From contig JAIXSY010000026.1 of NCBI GenBank assembly GCA_027484445.1, positions 1 through 64,000 of the forward strand: a DNA stretch of 64,000 nt, in the 5' to 3' direction. The stretch's first letter is position 1. Each line of letters begins with the position of its first letter. The notes beneath the pieces are model-generated. The model was not told the DNA's origin. It was given only the letters and a program-made list of their open reading frames with translations, and did not search any database. This stretch comes from Verrucomicrobiaceae bacterium (lineage in GTDB: Bacteria > Verrucomicrobiota > Verrucomicrobiia > Verrucomicrobiales > Verrucomicrobiaceae). Positions 17,210 to 26,554 of the stretch are shown here, piece after piece. The position numbers and the translations under genes were made by a program.

Positions 17210-18646
17210 ATGGACTGGAATGACTGGCAGAGCATCCTGCGCTGGCGCGCGGTCGAAGAAGGAGATGCCGATGGGGCGCTCCTGAACGAGGAGCGCCGTC
17301 GTGAGGCCACGGCACGCACCCGAGCAGGCATGACGGCTGATGAGGTCAAAACCAACCCGCTCGGCCCACGCGAAGCGGCCTTTTTGCTCCGCCGCGCACG
17401 CTGGCTGGAGGAGGAAGTCATCGGCTGCAATGGATCGCTGGTGCGGATCATGGAGCGCCTGACCACCATCGCAGGCCGCCGATCCTGGATCGCGCTAGGT
17501 TGGCTGGCCGCAGCTGCCGCAGGTTATGTCTTGGCCGGACTGGGGCAGCAGGCTGAGTTCAATCTGCTAGCGCTGCCGCTGGTCGGTCTGCTGCTGTGGA
17601 ATGCGGTCGTCATGCTCTGGGCTCTGCTGCTGGAACTGCGACAAAGCCAGGATAGCCCGATGCTGACCTGGCTAGCTCAGCGGGTGTCCTCGGCAGAGCC
17701 AGATCGCCCCTTGGCTGAGGCGGGCGAACCCCTCACCGGCATCAGCGTGGATCAGCGCTTTGCCCTGCTGGCACAGACCCCGGCCATGGAGCGCTGGCAG
17801 CGGCGGTTCCGCGCTTGGCTGCATGTAGCCGCAGCGCTGATGGCCCTCGGCAGCATTGTGGGTCTGTATGCGCGGGGTTGGTCTCATGAATACCGCGCCG
17901 TGTGGGAGAGCACGATTTTGTCAGTGGAAAAAGCGCAGCTCTTCCTGGGCACACTTTTCCGCCCTGCCTCCGCCCTGCTGGGGGTCGAAATTCCACTGCA
18001 TGAGCTGCGGGACATGCATCGCACCGGCGGCGTGGCGCAGCAGCCCTCCCCGGCCCTGACCTGGCTGCACCTGTATGCCGGCTCGTTGCTGGTGCTGGTG
18101 GTTTTGCCCCGGCTGGCCCTGGCAGGTTTCACCGTCTGGCGGACTCATGCCGTGCTGGCAGGGCAAATGCGCAGACTGGGGTGGCAAAGCTACCTCGTGC
18201 GCACCCTTCGCGCCGTGGAGGGTGGGCAGGAAACCGTGACGGTGCTGGTGCATGGCGGGCACGGCACGCCGGCCCACCAGGAAGTCTGGGCACGTGGTGT
18301 CCGCGAGCGCTTCGGGCAGATGATCCAGCCGGAATTTGGGGTGATCCCCCATGGAGAAGAAGACGATTTCACCGCTAGCTGGAAGCCCCCCCAGCCCCGC
18401 GTGGCGCTCGTGTTCAATCTCGCCACCACCCCCGAGGCTGAAGTGCAGCGCCGTCTTGTCTTGGAGATCTACCGAGCGCTCCAGTCGGCCCAGCGTGGCG
18501 CGGAACTGCTGGTGCTGCTCGATGCGACGAGCATCGGCAACCGCTGGTCGCCCGAAAAATGGGCCGGGCGCGAGAAGCTATGGACGGACCTGCTGGCCGG
18601 CATCGGCGTACAGATCCTCATCGCCGCGCAGCGCAGCCGCAGCTAA
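17210..18646 (+). CDS. DUF2868-like membrane protein
   Basis: The 478-residue protein has hydrophobic segments near residues 95-115, 120-145, 205-225 and 290-315 and a hydrophilic C-terminal domain of about 160 residues (TVLVHGGHGTPAHQEVWARG, AELLVLLDATSIGNRWSPEK). The segment FNLLALPLVGLLLWNAVVML is what I recall as the DUF2868 pattern, a family usually found beside a GTPase of unknown role; no such GTPase is present here. It lies five bases after dciA. Function is unknown; membrane topology is the only firm prediction. Confidence 0.65.
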   Translation: MDWNDWQSILRWRAVEEGDADGALLNEERRREATARTRAGMTADEVKTNPLGPREAAFLLRRARWLEEEVIGCNGSLVRIMERLTTIAGRRSWIALGWLAAAAAGYVLAGLGQQAEFNLLALPLVGLLLWNAVVMLWALLLELRQSQDSPMLTWLAQRVSSAEPDRPLAEAGEPLTGISVDQRFALLAQTPAMERWQRRFRAWLHVAAALMALGSIVGLYARGWSHEYRAVWESTILSVEKAQLFLGTLFRPASALLGVEIPLHELRDMHRTGGVAQQPSPALTWLHLYAGSLLVLVVLPRLALAGFTVWRTHAVLAGQMRRLGWQSYLVRTLRAVEGGQETVTVLVHGGHGTPAHQEVWARGVRERFGQMIQPEFGVIPHGEEDDFTASWKPPQPRVALVFNLATTPEAEVQRRLVLEIYRALQSAQRGAELLVLLDATSIGNRWSPEKWAGREKLWTDLLAGIGVQILIAAQRSRS

Positions 18647-18683
18647 TCCCCCAGCGCTGAACCTTGGCCTCCACCTCTTTTTC

Positions 18684-19658
18684 ATGAATCTTCCCCATCG
18701 CCCCCGACGCAACCGCCAGTCCGCCGCCATCCGCGACCTCGTGCGTGAGACGGAGCTGACGCCCCGCCATCTGATCTACCCGCTCTTCCTCCAGGAAGGC
18801 GAGGCGAACACGCCCATCGAGGCCATGCCTGGCTGCCAGCGCTGGTGCGTGCGCGATCTCGTCAAGGAGGCCGGAGAAGCGCACGCGCTGGGCGTGCCTG
18901 CCGTGGTGCTTTTCCCACGCATCCCCGATGAGCTGAAAACACGCGGCGCTGAGTCATGCCACGACGATGACGGTCTCGTGCCGCGCGCCATCCGCGCGCT
19001 GAAGACCGCGCACCCGACGCTGACAGTCATCACCGATGTGGCGCTAGACCCCTACAACAGCGACGGCCACGACGGCCTCGTGAGCGATGACGGCCGCATT
19101 TTTAATGACGAAACCATCGAGGTGCTGTGCCGCCAAGCGCTCTGCCAGGCACGCGCCGGGGCGGACATCGTGGCCCCCAGCGACATGATGGATGGCCGCG
19201 TGGCCGCGCTGCGTGCGGCGCTGGATGGTGCAGGGCACACCGGCGTGTCGATCATGAGCTACACGGCCAAGTATGCCAGCGCCTACTACGGGCCCTTCCG
19301 CGGAGCGCTGGATTCCGCGCCCAAGGCGGGCGACAAAAAGACCTACCAGATGGACCCCGCGAATGCCCGCGAGGCACTGCGCGAAGCCGCGCTCGATGAA
19401 GCCGAGGGCGCGGACATCCTCATGGTGAAACCTGCCGGCCCCTACCTGGACATCATCGCCAAGCTGCGCGCGGCCAGCACGCTACCCATCGCCGCCTATC
19501 AGGTTAGCGGCGAATACCTGATGATCAAAGCTGCTGCTGCCTCGGGCTGGCTTGACGAGGAAAAAATCATGCTCGAATCCCTGCTCGGCATCCGGCGCGC
19601 AGGCGCAGACATGATCCTCACCTACTTCGCCCGCCGTGTGGCGGAAAAGATGGCCTGA
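18684..19658 (+). CDS. hemB: Delta-aminolevulinic acid dehydratase (porphobilinogen synthase)
   Basis: The 324-residue enzyme condenses two 5-aminolevulinate molecules to porphobilinogen, the second committed step of tetrapyrrole synthesis. Schiff-base lysines are Lys196 (MSYTAKYASAYYGPFR) and Lys249 (ILMVKPAGPYLDI). The metal site that holds three cysteines in zinc enzymes reads DVALDPYNSDGHDG here, so it is a cysteine-free, Mg-type variant as in Pseudomonas. I start at MNLPHRPRRNRQ because the frame upstream overlaps the preceding gene in another frame. It is followed after 34 bases by the DinG-family gene. Confidence 0.96.
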   Translation: MNLPHRPRRNRQSAAIRDLVRETELTPRHLIYPLFLQEGEANTPIEAMPGCQRWCVRDLVKEAGEAHALGVPAVVLFPRIPDELKTRGAESCHDDDGLVPRAIRALKTAHPTLTVITDVALDPYNSDGHDGLVSDDGRIFNDETIEVLCRQALCQARAGADIVAPSDMMDGRVAALRAALDGAGHTGVSIMSYTAKYASAYYGPFRGALDSAPKAGDKKTYQMDPANAREALREAALDEAEGADILMVKPAGPYLDIIAKLRAASTLPIAAYQVSGEYLMIKAAAASGWLDEEKIMLESLLGIRRAGADMILTYFARRVAEKMA

Positions 19659-19692
19659 TGGCCCTACCCCATGTGAACGACTTCCCCCCTGC

Positions 19693-21696
19693 ATGATCAG
19701 CATCCTCGAAGCCACCCCGGGTGCCACCGGCCCCACGCTAGCCGAGCGGATGTACCTGGCCTTTTCCCAGGAGGGGCGGCTGGCAGAGTCGCCCCAGTTT
19801 GAATACCGCCCCCAGCAGCAGCGCATGGCCCAGCTGGTGGGAGAGGCCTTGGAAAAAAACCGCGCGCTCATCTGCGAGGCCGCCACGGGCGTTGGCAAAT
19901 CGCTCGCCTACCTCATCCCGGCCGCCACTTACGCCATCGAGCAGAAGCGCAAGGCCATCATCTGCACGCACACGATCAACCTCCAGGAGCAGCTCATCCA
20001 CAAGGACATCCCGATCGTGAAGAAGATCGTCGGCGACTTCCACGCCGAGCTGCTCAAGGGCCGCAACAACTACCTCTGCCCCACCCGGCTGAAGAGCGCC
20101 TTTTCCCAAACCGGCGACCTCTTCAGCAGCAGCGAGGCCGCCGAGCTGCAGCTCATCATGGACTGGCAGCGGGACAACCCCACCGGCACGCTGAGTGAGA
20201 TGGACTTCACCCCCGGCGCACGGCTTTGGTCCATGATCCGCAGCGAGCCCCATGCCTGCACCCCCCGGCGCTGCCCACCCGGCAGTGGTTGCCTTTACCA
20301 GGAGGTGCGCCGACGCATGGCAGCGGCGGATGTGCTGGTGCTGAATCACACGCTCTTCTTCACCCTGCTGGCCTCGGCGGAAGAAGTGCTGGCCGATGAC
20401 GCCAACTTCATCTTCCCACGCGACTTCGTGGTACTGGATGAGGCACACACGATTGAGAACATCGCCGCACAGGCCTTCGGCATTCATGTCACAGAGAGCA
20501 ATGTCCGCTTTGAACTGGGCCGCCTTTACAACCCCAAGACGCGCAAGGGCTTCTTCAGCAGCGTGGGCGATAGCGATGCCATCCGCGAGGTCACGCAAAC
20601 CATCGGCGCAGCAGAGATGTTCTTCCGCGAAGCCGAGGCACGCTGTCGGTTCAGCGGGCCTTATGGCAAAGAGTTCCGCATCCGCGAGCCAGGCCTCACG
20701 GAGAATACCCTGACCCTGCCGCTGCAGCGCGTAGCCAGCTTTGCTCTCAAGGCCGGAGATGCGGCCAAAAGTGAGGCCCAAAAGCTAGAGCTGCATGACA
20801 TCGCGAAGCGCCTGACTGCGCTGCGTGCCGGACTCGCCGCCTTTCTCGACCAAACCGCAGATGGCCACGTTTATTGGGCAGAACGCAGCAGCGGCGACAC
20901 GCGCAATCTTTCTCTGCACAGCGCGCCCATCGACGTCGCTCCGAAGCTAGAGGAAATCTTCTTCTCCGGCGGCAAGGCCTGCGTCTTCACCAGCGCCACA
21001 CTGGGCGTGGGCGATGACGACCAGCTGAACTACTTCCGCAAACGCGTCGGCGCACAAAAAGCACGCGCGGCCAGCATCGAGAGTCCCTTCGACTTCAAGA
21101 AGCAGATGCGGCTCTACTTGGTGAAAAAAATGCCCGAGCCGAAAGACGCCACCTACGCCGACGCATTGCAGGAGAAGATCGAGCACTTCCTGGATCTCTC
21201 CCAAGGCCGCGCCTTCGTGCTTTTCACCAGCTATTCCCAGCTCACCGCCATGGCCGACCGCCTGGAGGACTTCTGCGATGATCGCGGCTGGCGGCTGCTC
21301 GTGCAGGGCCGTGGCATGCCGCGCCACCAGATGCTGGCCGAGTTCAAAAAGGACGTCCACAGCGTGCTCTTCGGCACAGACAGCTTTTGGACAGGTGTCG
21401 ATGTGCCAGGCGAAGCACTCAGCAACGTCATCATCACCCGCCTGCCCTTTGCCGTGCCCGATCATCCCGTCGTCGCCAGTCGATTGGAGCACCTGGAAGA
21501 GCAGGGACTGAATAGCTTCAGCGAATACAGCGTGCCCGAGGCGATCCTAAAACTACGCCAGGGCGTGGGTCGCCTGATTCGCACGCAAAAGGACAAAGGC
21601 ATCATCGCCATCCTTGATCCACGACTGCTCACCAAGCCCTATGGCCGCGCCTTCATGGCCAGCCTACCAGACTGCCCGGTAGAAATCGTAGGATGA
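19693..21696 (+). CDS. DinG/Rad3-family ATP-dependent DNA helicase
   Basis: The 667-residue protein is an iron-sulfur superfamily 2 helicase. Walker A is AATGVGKS (residues 63-70), the DEAH box is in VVLDEAHTIENIAAQ, and four cysteines in NNYLCPTRL and HACTPRRCPPGSGCLYQ form the expected [4Fe-4S] site. The C-terminal helicase half has VLFGTDSFWTGVDVPGEALS and LRQGVGRLIRTQKDKGI. Such enzymes unwind DNA 5' to 3', including R-loops and G-quadruplexes. I start at MISILEA (19693), after the hemB stop; the longer frame overlaps hemB. No N-terminal exonuclease domain is present, so it resembles YoaA/short DinG forms. Confidence 0.93.
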   Translation: MISILEATPGATGPTLAERMYLAFSQEGRLAESPQFEYRPQQQRMAQLVGEALEKNRALICEAATGVGKSLAYLIPAATYAIEQKRKAIICTHTINLQEQLIHKDIPIVKKIVGDFHAELLKGRNNYLCPTRLKSAFSQTGDLFSSSEAAELQLIMDWQRDNPTGTLSEMDFTPGARLWSMIRSEPHACTPRRCPPGSGCLYQEVRRRMAAADVLVLNHTLFFTLLASAEEVLADDANFIFPRDFVVLDEAHTIENIAAQAFGIHVTESNVRFELGRLYNPKTRKGFFSSVGDSDAIREVTQTIGAAEMFFREAEARCRFSGPYGKEFRIREPGLTENTLTLPLQRVASFALKAGDAAKSEAQKLELHDIAKRLTALRAGLAAFLDQTADGHVYWAERSSGDTRNLSLHSAPIDVAPKLEEIFFSGGKACVFTSATLGVGDDDQLNYFRKRVGAQKARAASIESPFDFKKQMRLYLVKKMPEPKDATYADALQEKIEHFLDLSQGRAFVLFTSYSQLTAMADRLEDFCDDRGWRLLVQGRGMPRHQMLAEFKKDVHSVLFGTDSFWTGVDVPGEALSNVIITRLPFAVPDHPVVASRLEHLEEQGLNSFSEYSVPEAILKLRQGVGRLIRTQKDKGIIAILDPRLLTKPYGRAFMASLPDCPVEIVG

Positions 21697-21836
21697 CCCA
21701 GAGGCAAAATCAGCCTTGGGGGTAACACGCGCAGCATTCATCGAGCCTCATTCAACAACCCTGATTCCGAAGGGCTCTGCAAACGCGGCATTCTTGCCGG
21801 TCCACGGTGGCATCAGGGTTCAAGACGAGGCGAAAC

Positions 21837-24449
21837 TCATGGTTGCTCCAGCTTCACGTTGTCGATGAAGAAGGCCGTCTTCGTCGTGCCGAGGGCGCTG
21901 AAGAGGAGGTAGGTGGCGGTGTCCCAGGTGGGTTGGCAGGGGATGGCGTTAATCTTGGTCTGGGTGCCATCCTCACGCGTGAGGGTCACATCATACTTGG
22001 CCGCTCCGGTGGTGGCGGTGAGGTCGATGCGGAGCCATTCACCGGGTTTCACCTCGGCGAGTTTTTGGCTCCCGGTGTTATTCGCCACGAGCGTGCCTTT
22101 TTGCCAGCGCACGTAGGGACCAGCGGCAAACTCGCCCGCTTTGTTGCGCATCTCGAAGAACCAGTCGGCACCGGCTTGGGCCATGATGTCGAAGCTGACG
22201 CGGTAGGTGCCGGACTCGGCCCACTTCGGGTAGATGTCGAGCACGGGATCGTAGCTGTGCTTCAAGCCGGGGGCGTCCTGCACTTTGAGGCTGCGCTTCG
22301 ACGCTCCGCCGATGGGCGAGCCGGTTTCATCGGTCACGCCGATGCTCTCGCCTTTGTTTTCGGTGGAGTATTTGGCATTGCGAATGCCGAGCGTGCCAAG
22401 TGAGGCGCGTTCGAAGCTCTGATCGACCTTGTAAGGCGGCGCGGGCCAGGGTTTGGCGTCGGTTTGCCACGTTGGATAGTCGTGACCTTTGGCGGCGAGT
22501 TCATGCCACTTCGTGTCGGTTTTGCGGACTCCGGCCAAAGTGAGGTCCCAGGGCTTGAAACCAAGCTTTTCGGCCGGCGAGCCGGGTTTGAGGCGGAAAT
22601 CGCGTTTCGCGATGTTTTCGAACATCGGATCGGCAAACTGGCTTTCGCGGTCGCGGCCCATCTTGCGCCATTCTTCCCAGGTGAAGTGGCTTTTGGTGAG
22701 TTTCGCGGGGATTTTGCCATCGGTGGGCCAGTAGAGGTTGTTGCGAAAGACGAGGCTGTCCTTCGGATCGCCGCGATCAATCTTGTCGAAGAACTTCCAG
22801 TTCCATTCGCCTCCATCGAGCAAGGGCGATGCGGGGTCCCACACGACGATGTTGTTCAGGTAGCGGAAGCGCAGGCGGGCTTCGTTTCGCGAGGCTTGGA
22901 TCTGTGCGGAGTTGCCGAAGGCGAAGATGTTGTTCCGCACGGTGTTGAAGTAGCCGTAATGCTGATGAAAACCCGCGTTCCAGGTGTCGTGCACGAGGTT
23001 GTTTTCCATCAGCGTGTCGGTGGCGCCTTCGTCATTGTAGAGACCCCAGCCGCCGTAGCGATGGCTGGCGATGTGATGGACGTGATTGCCGCGAATGATC
23101 GTGCCCGGTGAGGTGCCGAGGCCGTAAAAGCCGCCCATGTCGCTCAGATATGCCCAGCCGAGGTGATGGATGTGATTGTTCTCCACCAGCGTCTCACGCG
23201 AGGCGGTGTCGCCATAGCCCCAGTTCCATCCGGCGCTGATGCCGGTGTAGTAAAAGTCGCCGATGTCGCAATGCGTGACCGCGCAATGCTGCGTGTGCGT
23301 GAAGACCACGCCGCAAGCGCTCGGGTGCAACCGCCCGCCGTGCTGGATGATGCAGTCATCGACGACGATGTGATGATTCACCCGCGACTCCGCCGGACGT
23401 GCCGTTTCGCCGACATACACACCACCGCCGCCGAGGTCGTGGAGGTGGCAATGCTTCACGGAGGAATCCGCGCAGCCGTTTTTGAACCAGATGCCGTGCA
23501 GGCCCGTGTGCGCGATCTCGCAATTCGCGAAGTGAATGCCGCGTGAGTCCTCGATCTCGATGCAGCCATCACTCGTCGTCGCGGCCTGGCCGTCGTGCAG
23601 GCCATCGGCGGGATACAGATGCTGGCTGTATTGAAACGAGATGCCTTCGAAGCGCACATCGTGTGCGCCTTTCATGACGATGAACTTTGTCACCACCGGC
23701 GCGATGACTTCGGCCTTCGTCATGTCCTCGCCGGGCAGCGGCAGGTAAAGCACCTCGCCCTTCGCTTTGTCGAGAAACCACTCGCCCGGCGCATCCAGCG
23801 CGGCGCGGTAGTTCTCCATCCAGAAACGCTGATCCGGCTCGAACTCAACGAAGGGATACCGCGAGCGGCCTTTGATCTGCACGGCGAGCGCTTCGTCATT
23901 CAATGCCTTGATGCGGCACTGCCCCACAGCCCAGGCATGTGTCACGGTGAGCAGAACGTCGTCGCGCTCGGCCTGCGGGATGGCTTTCAGTACCTCGAAC
24001 TGCTCCGCCGGAATGCTGAAGGCATGGAAGTTCATGTTCTCCTGCAAATCCGGAAACACGCCTGCTCCCACCGCCTCGGTGATGTGGAAGAAACCCTTGT
24101 TCGGCGAGCGGGCTAGCGTGGCGCGACGGCCATTGATCCAGAGTTGCTCAAACTTCCACGTCTTGTCCGGCAGCGTGGCTTTCCACATCGCGCCTTCTTT
24201 GACCCAGCCGGTGATGGGCTTTCCCGCCATGAAGACCGCGTTTTTTCCACTCCAGGTCACCTGCGAGTCGTCTTTGCCGAGAGTGATCGTTTCCGTGATT
24301 GGGTGCACGCCCTCCTCGACGACGATGCGCACGGGTTTTGGAGCCTTGCGGGCCTGTTCGAGCACGGCGGGGAGGTTGCCGGGCTTCAAAACGAGGTCGG
24401 CGGCGGGCAGCGATGACGTAAAGGCGAAGAAGAGAGCAAAGCGAAGCAT
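21837..24449 (-). CDS. Secreted right-handed beta-helix protein, probable carbohydrate-active enzyme
   Basis: The product of about 870 residues has a signal peptide (MLRFALFFAFTSSLPAAD) when started at 24449; two upstream Mets would give longer, less signal-like N-termini. Residues about 270-570 are parallel beta-helix repeats rich in N/H turns (VRFEGISFQYSQHLYPADG, IHFANCEIAHTGLHGIWFKN, TLVENNHIHHLGWAYLSDMG). Residues about 690-870 form a likely jelly-roll domain that could bind carbohydrate (KWAESGTYRVSFDIMAQAG, AFFIDNVKLEQP). Proteins of this layout include glycoside hydrolases and lyases acting on plant or algal glycans, but I cannot name the family or catalytic residues. It follows the squalene-cyclase-like gene on the same strand. 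Confidence 0.75.
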   Translation of the reverse strand: MLRFALFFAFTSSLPAADLVLKPGNLPAVLEQARKAPKPVRIVVEEGVHPITETITLGKDDSQVTWSGKNAVFMAGKPITGWVKEGAMWKATLPDKTWKFEQLWINGRRATLARSPNKGFFHITEAVGAGVFPDLQENMNFHAFSIPAEQFEVLKAIPQAERDDVLLTVTHAWAVGQCRIKALNDEALAVQIKGRSRYPFVEFEPDQRFWMENYRAALDAPGEWFLDKAKGEVLYLPLPGEDMTKAEVIAPVVTKFIVMKGAHDVRFEGISFQYSQHLYPADGLHDGQAATTSDGCIEIEDSRGIHFANCEIAHTGLHGIWFKNGCADSSVKHCHLHDLGGGGVYVGETARPAESRVNHHIVVDDCIIQHGGRLHPSACGVVFTHTQHCAVTHCDIGDFYYTGISAGWNWGYGDTASRETLVENNHIHHLGWAYLSDMGGFYGLGTSPGTIIRGNHVHHIASHRYGGWGLYNDEGATDTLMENNLVHDTWNAGFHQHYGYFNTVRNNIFAFGNSAQIQASRNEARLRFRYLNNIVVWDPASPLLDGGEWNWKFFDKIDRGDPKDSLVFRNNLYWPTDGKIPAKLTKSHFTWEEWRKMGRDRESQFADPMFENIAKRDFRLKPGSPAEKLGFKPWDLTLAGVRKTDTKWHELAAKGHDYPTWQTDAKPWPAPPYKVDQSFERASLGTLGIRNAKYSTENKGESIGVTDETGSPIGGASKRSLKVQDAPGLKHSYDPVLDIYPKWAESGTYRVSFDIMAQAGADWFFEMRNKAGEFAAGPYVRWQKGTLVANNTGSQKLAEVKPGEWLRIDLTATTGAAKYDVTLTREDGTQTKINAIPCQPTWDTATYLLFSALGTTKTAFFIDNVKLEQP

Positions 24450-24493
24450 AAATCGGATGGAGACCATGCTGCAAAGCAAGCCGCCCGCAATTC

Positions 24494-25645
24494 TCACTCT
24501 GCGCCCAAACTTGGCAGCTCCTCACACAGCGCCAGCGCCTTCAGCGCCTGACACGTCGCGATGTAGGTGATGTAATGGTAGTTCCCTCGATAGAGCGAGT
24601 GCATCCACCAGCGGCCTGAAACACGCTGTTCCTTTTTCAGCCACGCCACAGCTTTCTGCACGCGCTCGTCTTTCGCTGGAACATCGCTCTGCCGCATCAG
24701 TACGATGGCAAGCGCCGTCATGTAAGCATCGCTCTCCGGCTTCGCGGCATCGGGGAGGCCGGTGATGAGCTTCCGGACCGTATCGCTCACTTCAAAGTGC
24801 CAGTCGTTCAGTGCGGAGAAGTCGCGCGTGCTCCAGCCGCCGTCGGTGTGTTGTTTGGAGGAGAGCAGCTTCAGCGCCGCCTTGCGTTTTTCGGCAGAAA
24901 CGAGCTCCGGCAGGTAAGAGGCCAGTTGCAGGCTCAGGACGCGATCCCAGTCATTTTTCGGCTCCGCAATGCGCAGCCAGTTTTTGAGCTTTTCGACCTT
25001 CGCGACGAGTTTTTCGTCCTTGAGGCCCGCCAGCCATCCGGGAGCTGCGGTGATGGTGCGCGCGGCTTGCAGCGAGAGCTCGAAGTCGGTCGTGATGTGC
25101 GGGATTTCGACCTCGCCATGGCTCACAAAGGCTCCGCTGGCCGCTTGACGCTCAAACATGTCGCGAATCGACCGCTCGGTGTGCTCTGAGGTTTTGCCGG
25201 TGACATGCCTGTCCCACTCCGCCAGCCCCAGCGAACGCCACACGGCGGAAAACGCGCCCGGCATGTGCTTGTAGCCGCTCTTCGTGGCCGTCTCCTTCAC
25301 CTCTTTGATGTCCTTCGGCACGAACTCGATGAAGTCCGCCACGATCTCCTCACTCGGTTTGCCCAGTTGCGGGATCAAAGCAGGCCGCTCGGTGAGGTAA
25401 GGTCCCGTCGTGTGGCAGTTCACGCAGCTTTTTTCACGGACCCAGCACACCGCGCCGTCTTCGAGATACTTCACCGCCGCCTTGATCGACTCCGCGCCGA
25501 ACTGCTTCACGCGAGGCTCATCCGCCGTGGGGATGCTCACCTTGATGTCGCCAGACAGATACTGAAACTCCGGCTTTGGCTTCTGCGGCGCATCGAGGGC
25601 GAGAAGGACCGGGGAAAGCAAAAGCAAGGCGAAGACGTGTTTCAT
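24494..25645 (-). CDS. Squalene-cyclase/prenyltransferase-repeat protein with c-type heme motif
   Basis: After a signal peptide (MKHVFALLLLSPVLLALDAP) the protein of 383 residues has one CxxCH motif in EKSCVNCHTTGPYLTERPAL, preceded by a short helix, and then alpha-alpha-barrel repeats like those of squalene cyclases or protein prenyltransferases (KQHTDGGWSTRDFSALNDWH, VQKAVAWLKKEQRVSGRWWM). The acidic DxDD catalytic motif of squalene-hopene cyclase is not evident, so it is probably not a terpene cyclase. The CxxCH is consistent with covalent heme after export. Proteins with this combination occur in planctomycetes and verrucomicrobia, to my knowledge without assigned function. I start at 25645; an upstream Met gives a non-signal-like N-terminus. 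Confidence 0.72.
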   Translation of the reverse strand: MKHVFALLLLSPVLLALDAPQKPKPEFQYLSGDIKVSIPTADEPRVKQFGAESIKAAVKYLEDGAVCWVREKSCVNCHTTGPYLTERPALIPQLGKPSEEIVADFIEFVPKDIKEVKETATKSGYKHMPGAFSAVWRSLGLAEWDRHVTGKTSEHTERSIRDMFERQAASGAFVSHGEVEIPHITTDFELSLQAARTITAAPGWLAGLKDEKLVAKVEKLKNWLRIAEPKNDWDRVLSLQLASYLPELVSAEKRKAALKLLSSKQHTDGGWSTRDFSALNDWHFEVSDTVRKLITGLPDAAKPESDAYMTALAIVLMRQSDVPAKDERVQKAVAWLKKEQRVSGRWWMHSLYRGNYHYITYIATCQALKALALCEELPSLGAE

Positions 25646-25690
25646 GCGGAGGAAGTACGATGTTCCCGGCAGCTTCATTCCTGGTCATCG

Positions 25691-26554
25691 TCATGGTCGA
25701 TCGGGCTCGAGCCAGTGATGGCGTGCGGCCATCGAAAAAAGCCGCTCTCTGGAATAGAAACGCAGCGGCCAATCCTTGCCCCCGAGCGGAGACCGCAACA
25801 AAGCCGCGAGCGACACTGGCAACGGCTCCTCACGATGTTCTGCGATGTGCGTCGCAACACCGTCGAGAAAAATGCGGGTCAATGTTTCATGGTAGCCTCC
25901 GCCATCGGTGTTGGGCGTGCCTGTGGCCTCGTTGTAGGCCCGTATGCGCTGACGGACGATTTCGAGAGCCTCACCGGACGTGTGATGCGTGAGATACCAC
26001 AGTGCGACGACCAAGTGCGCATGATGCGTCCAGCGCCGTTTCGAAAGCGCGCATGCCTCGAACTCCAGAATGAAAGCTTCGATGCCATCCGCAGTGAGGA
26101 AAGCAGAATCGGGTACCATGTCTGGAGTGATTTGTGCCGGTGTCACGCGGGTGACGAACCACTCCACCGAAGCGGAAAGCGTGTGCACGCCGGATTCATC
26201 GTGCAGCTCGACCTGCACGGTGATCAGCGCGCGGCCTTTGGCCTCCAGTTCGCTGCGCAGGGACTCGATGCCATCTGGTGCGGACGCGGTGGAGGTGAGG
26301 CGGCCATTCGCAGGCTTCCGAAACTTCGACTCCAGCCGCCGCACGACCGGCACGATGCCCGTGAGGTCGCCAATCGCACGCAGCAGAAACTCGCCACTCG
26401 ATGCCTCTGCCAAAGCGAGTTGTGCGCTGGCATGGACGGTGCCGAGGTGGTTCAAATACTGCGGCCCGGCAGGCAGTTGCAGCACCTTCGCCGGATCGTC
26501 GGCGGTTTGCAGGCCCACATGCTGGTTAAAGGGGAGTTCGATGACGCTATTCAT
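25691..26554 (-). CDS. Hotdog-fold (DUF4442-like) thioesterase domain fused to an unknown C-terminal domain
   Basis: The 287-residue protein starts MNSVIELPFNQHVGLQTADD and its first 145 residues match the DUF4442/PaaI-like hotdog fold: LNHLGTVHASAQLALAEASS, ITVQVELHDESGVHTLSASV. Residues about 155-285 are a helical domain I do not recognise (HHAHLVVALWYLTHHTSGEA, GGGYHETLTRIFLDGVATHI), rich in His and Trp. The start at 26554 overlaps the 3' end of the monooxygenase gene by eight bases, so translation is probably coupled. The hotdog half suggests acyl-thioester hydrolysis, but this is inference. A longer upstream frame lacks similarity and overlaps that gene. Confidence 0.7.
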   Translation of the reverse strand: MNSVIELPFNQHVGLQTADDPAKVLQLPAGPQYLNHLGTVHASAQLALAEASSGEFLLRAIGDLTGIVPVVRRLESKFRKPANGRLTSTASAPDGIESLRSELEAKGRALITVQVELHDESGVHTLSASVEWFVTRVTPAQITPDMVPDSAFLTADGIEAFILEFEACALSKRRWTHHAHLVVALWYLTHHTSGEALEIVRQRIRAYNEATGTPNTDGGGYHETLTRIFLDGVATHIAEHREEPLPVSLAALLRSPLGGKDWPLRFYSRERLFSMAARHHWLEPDRP

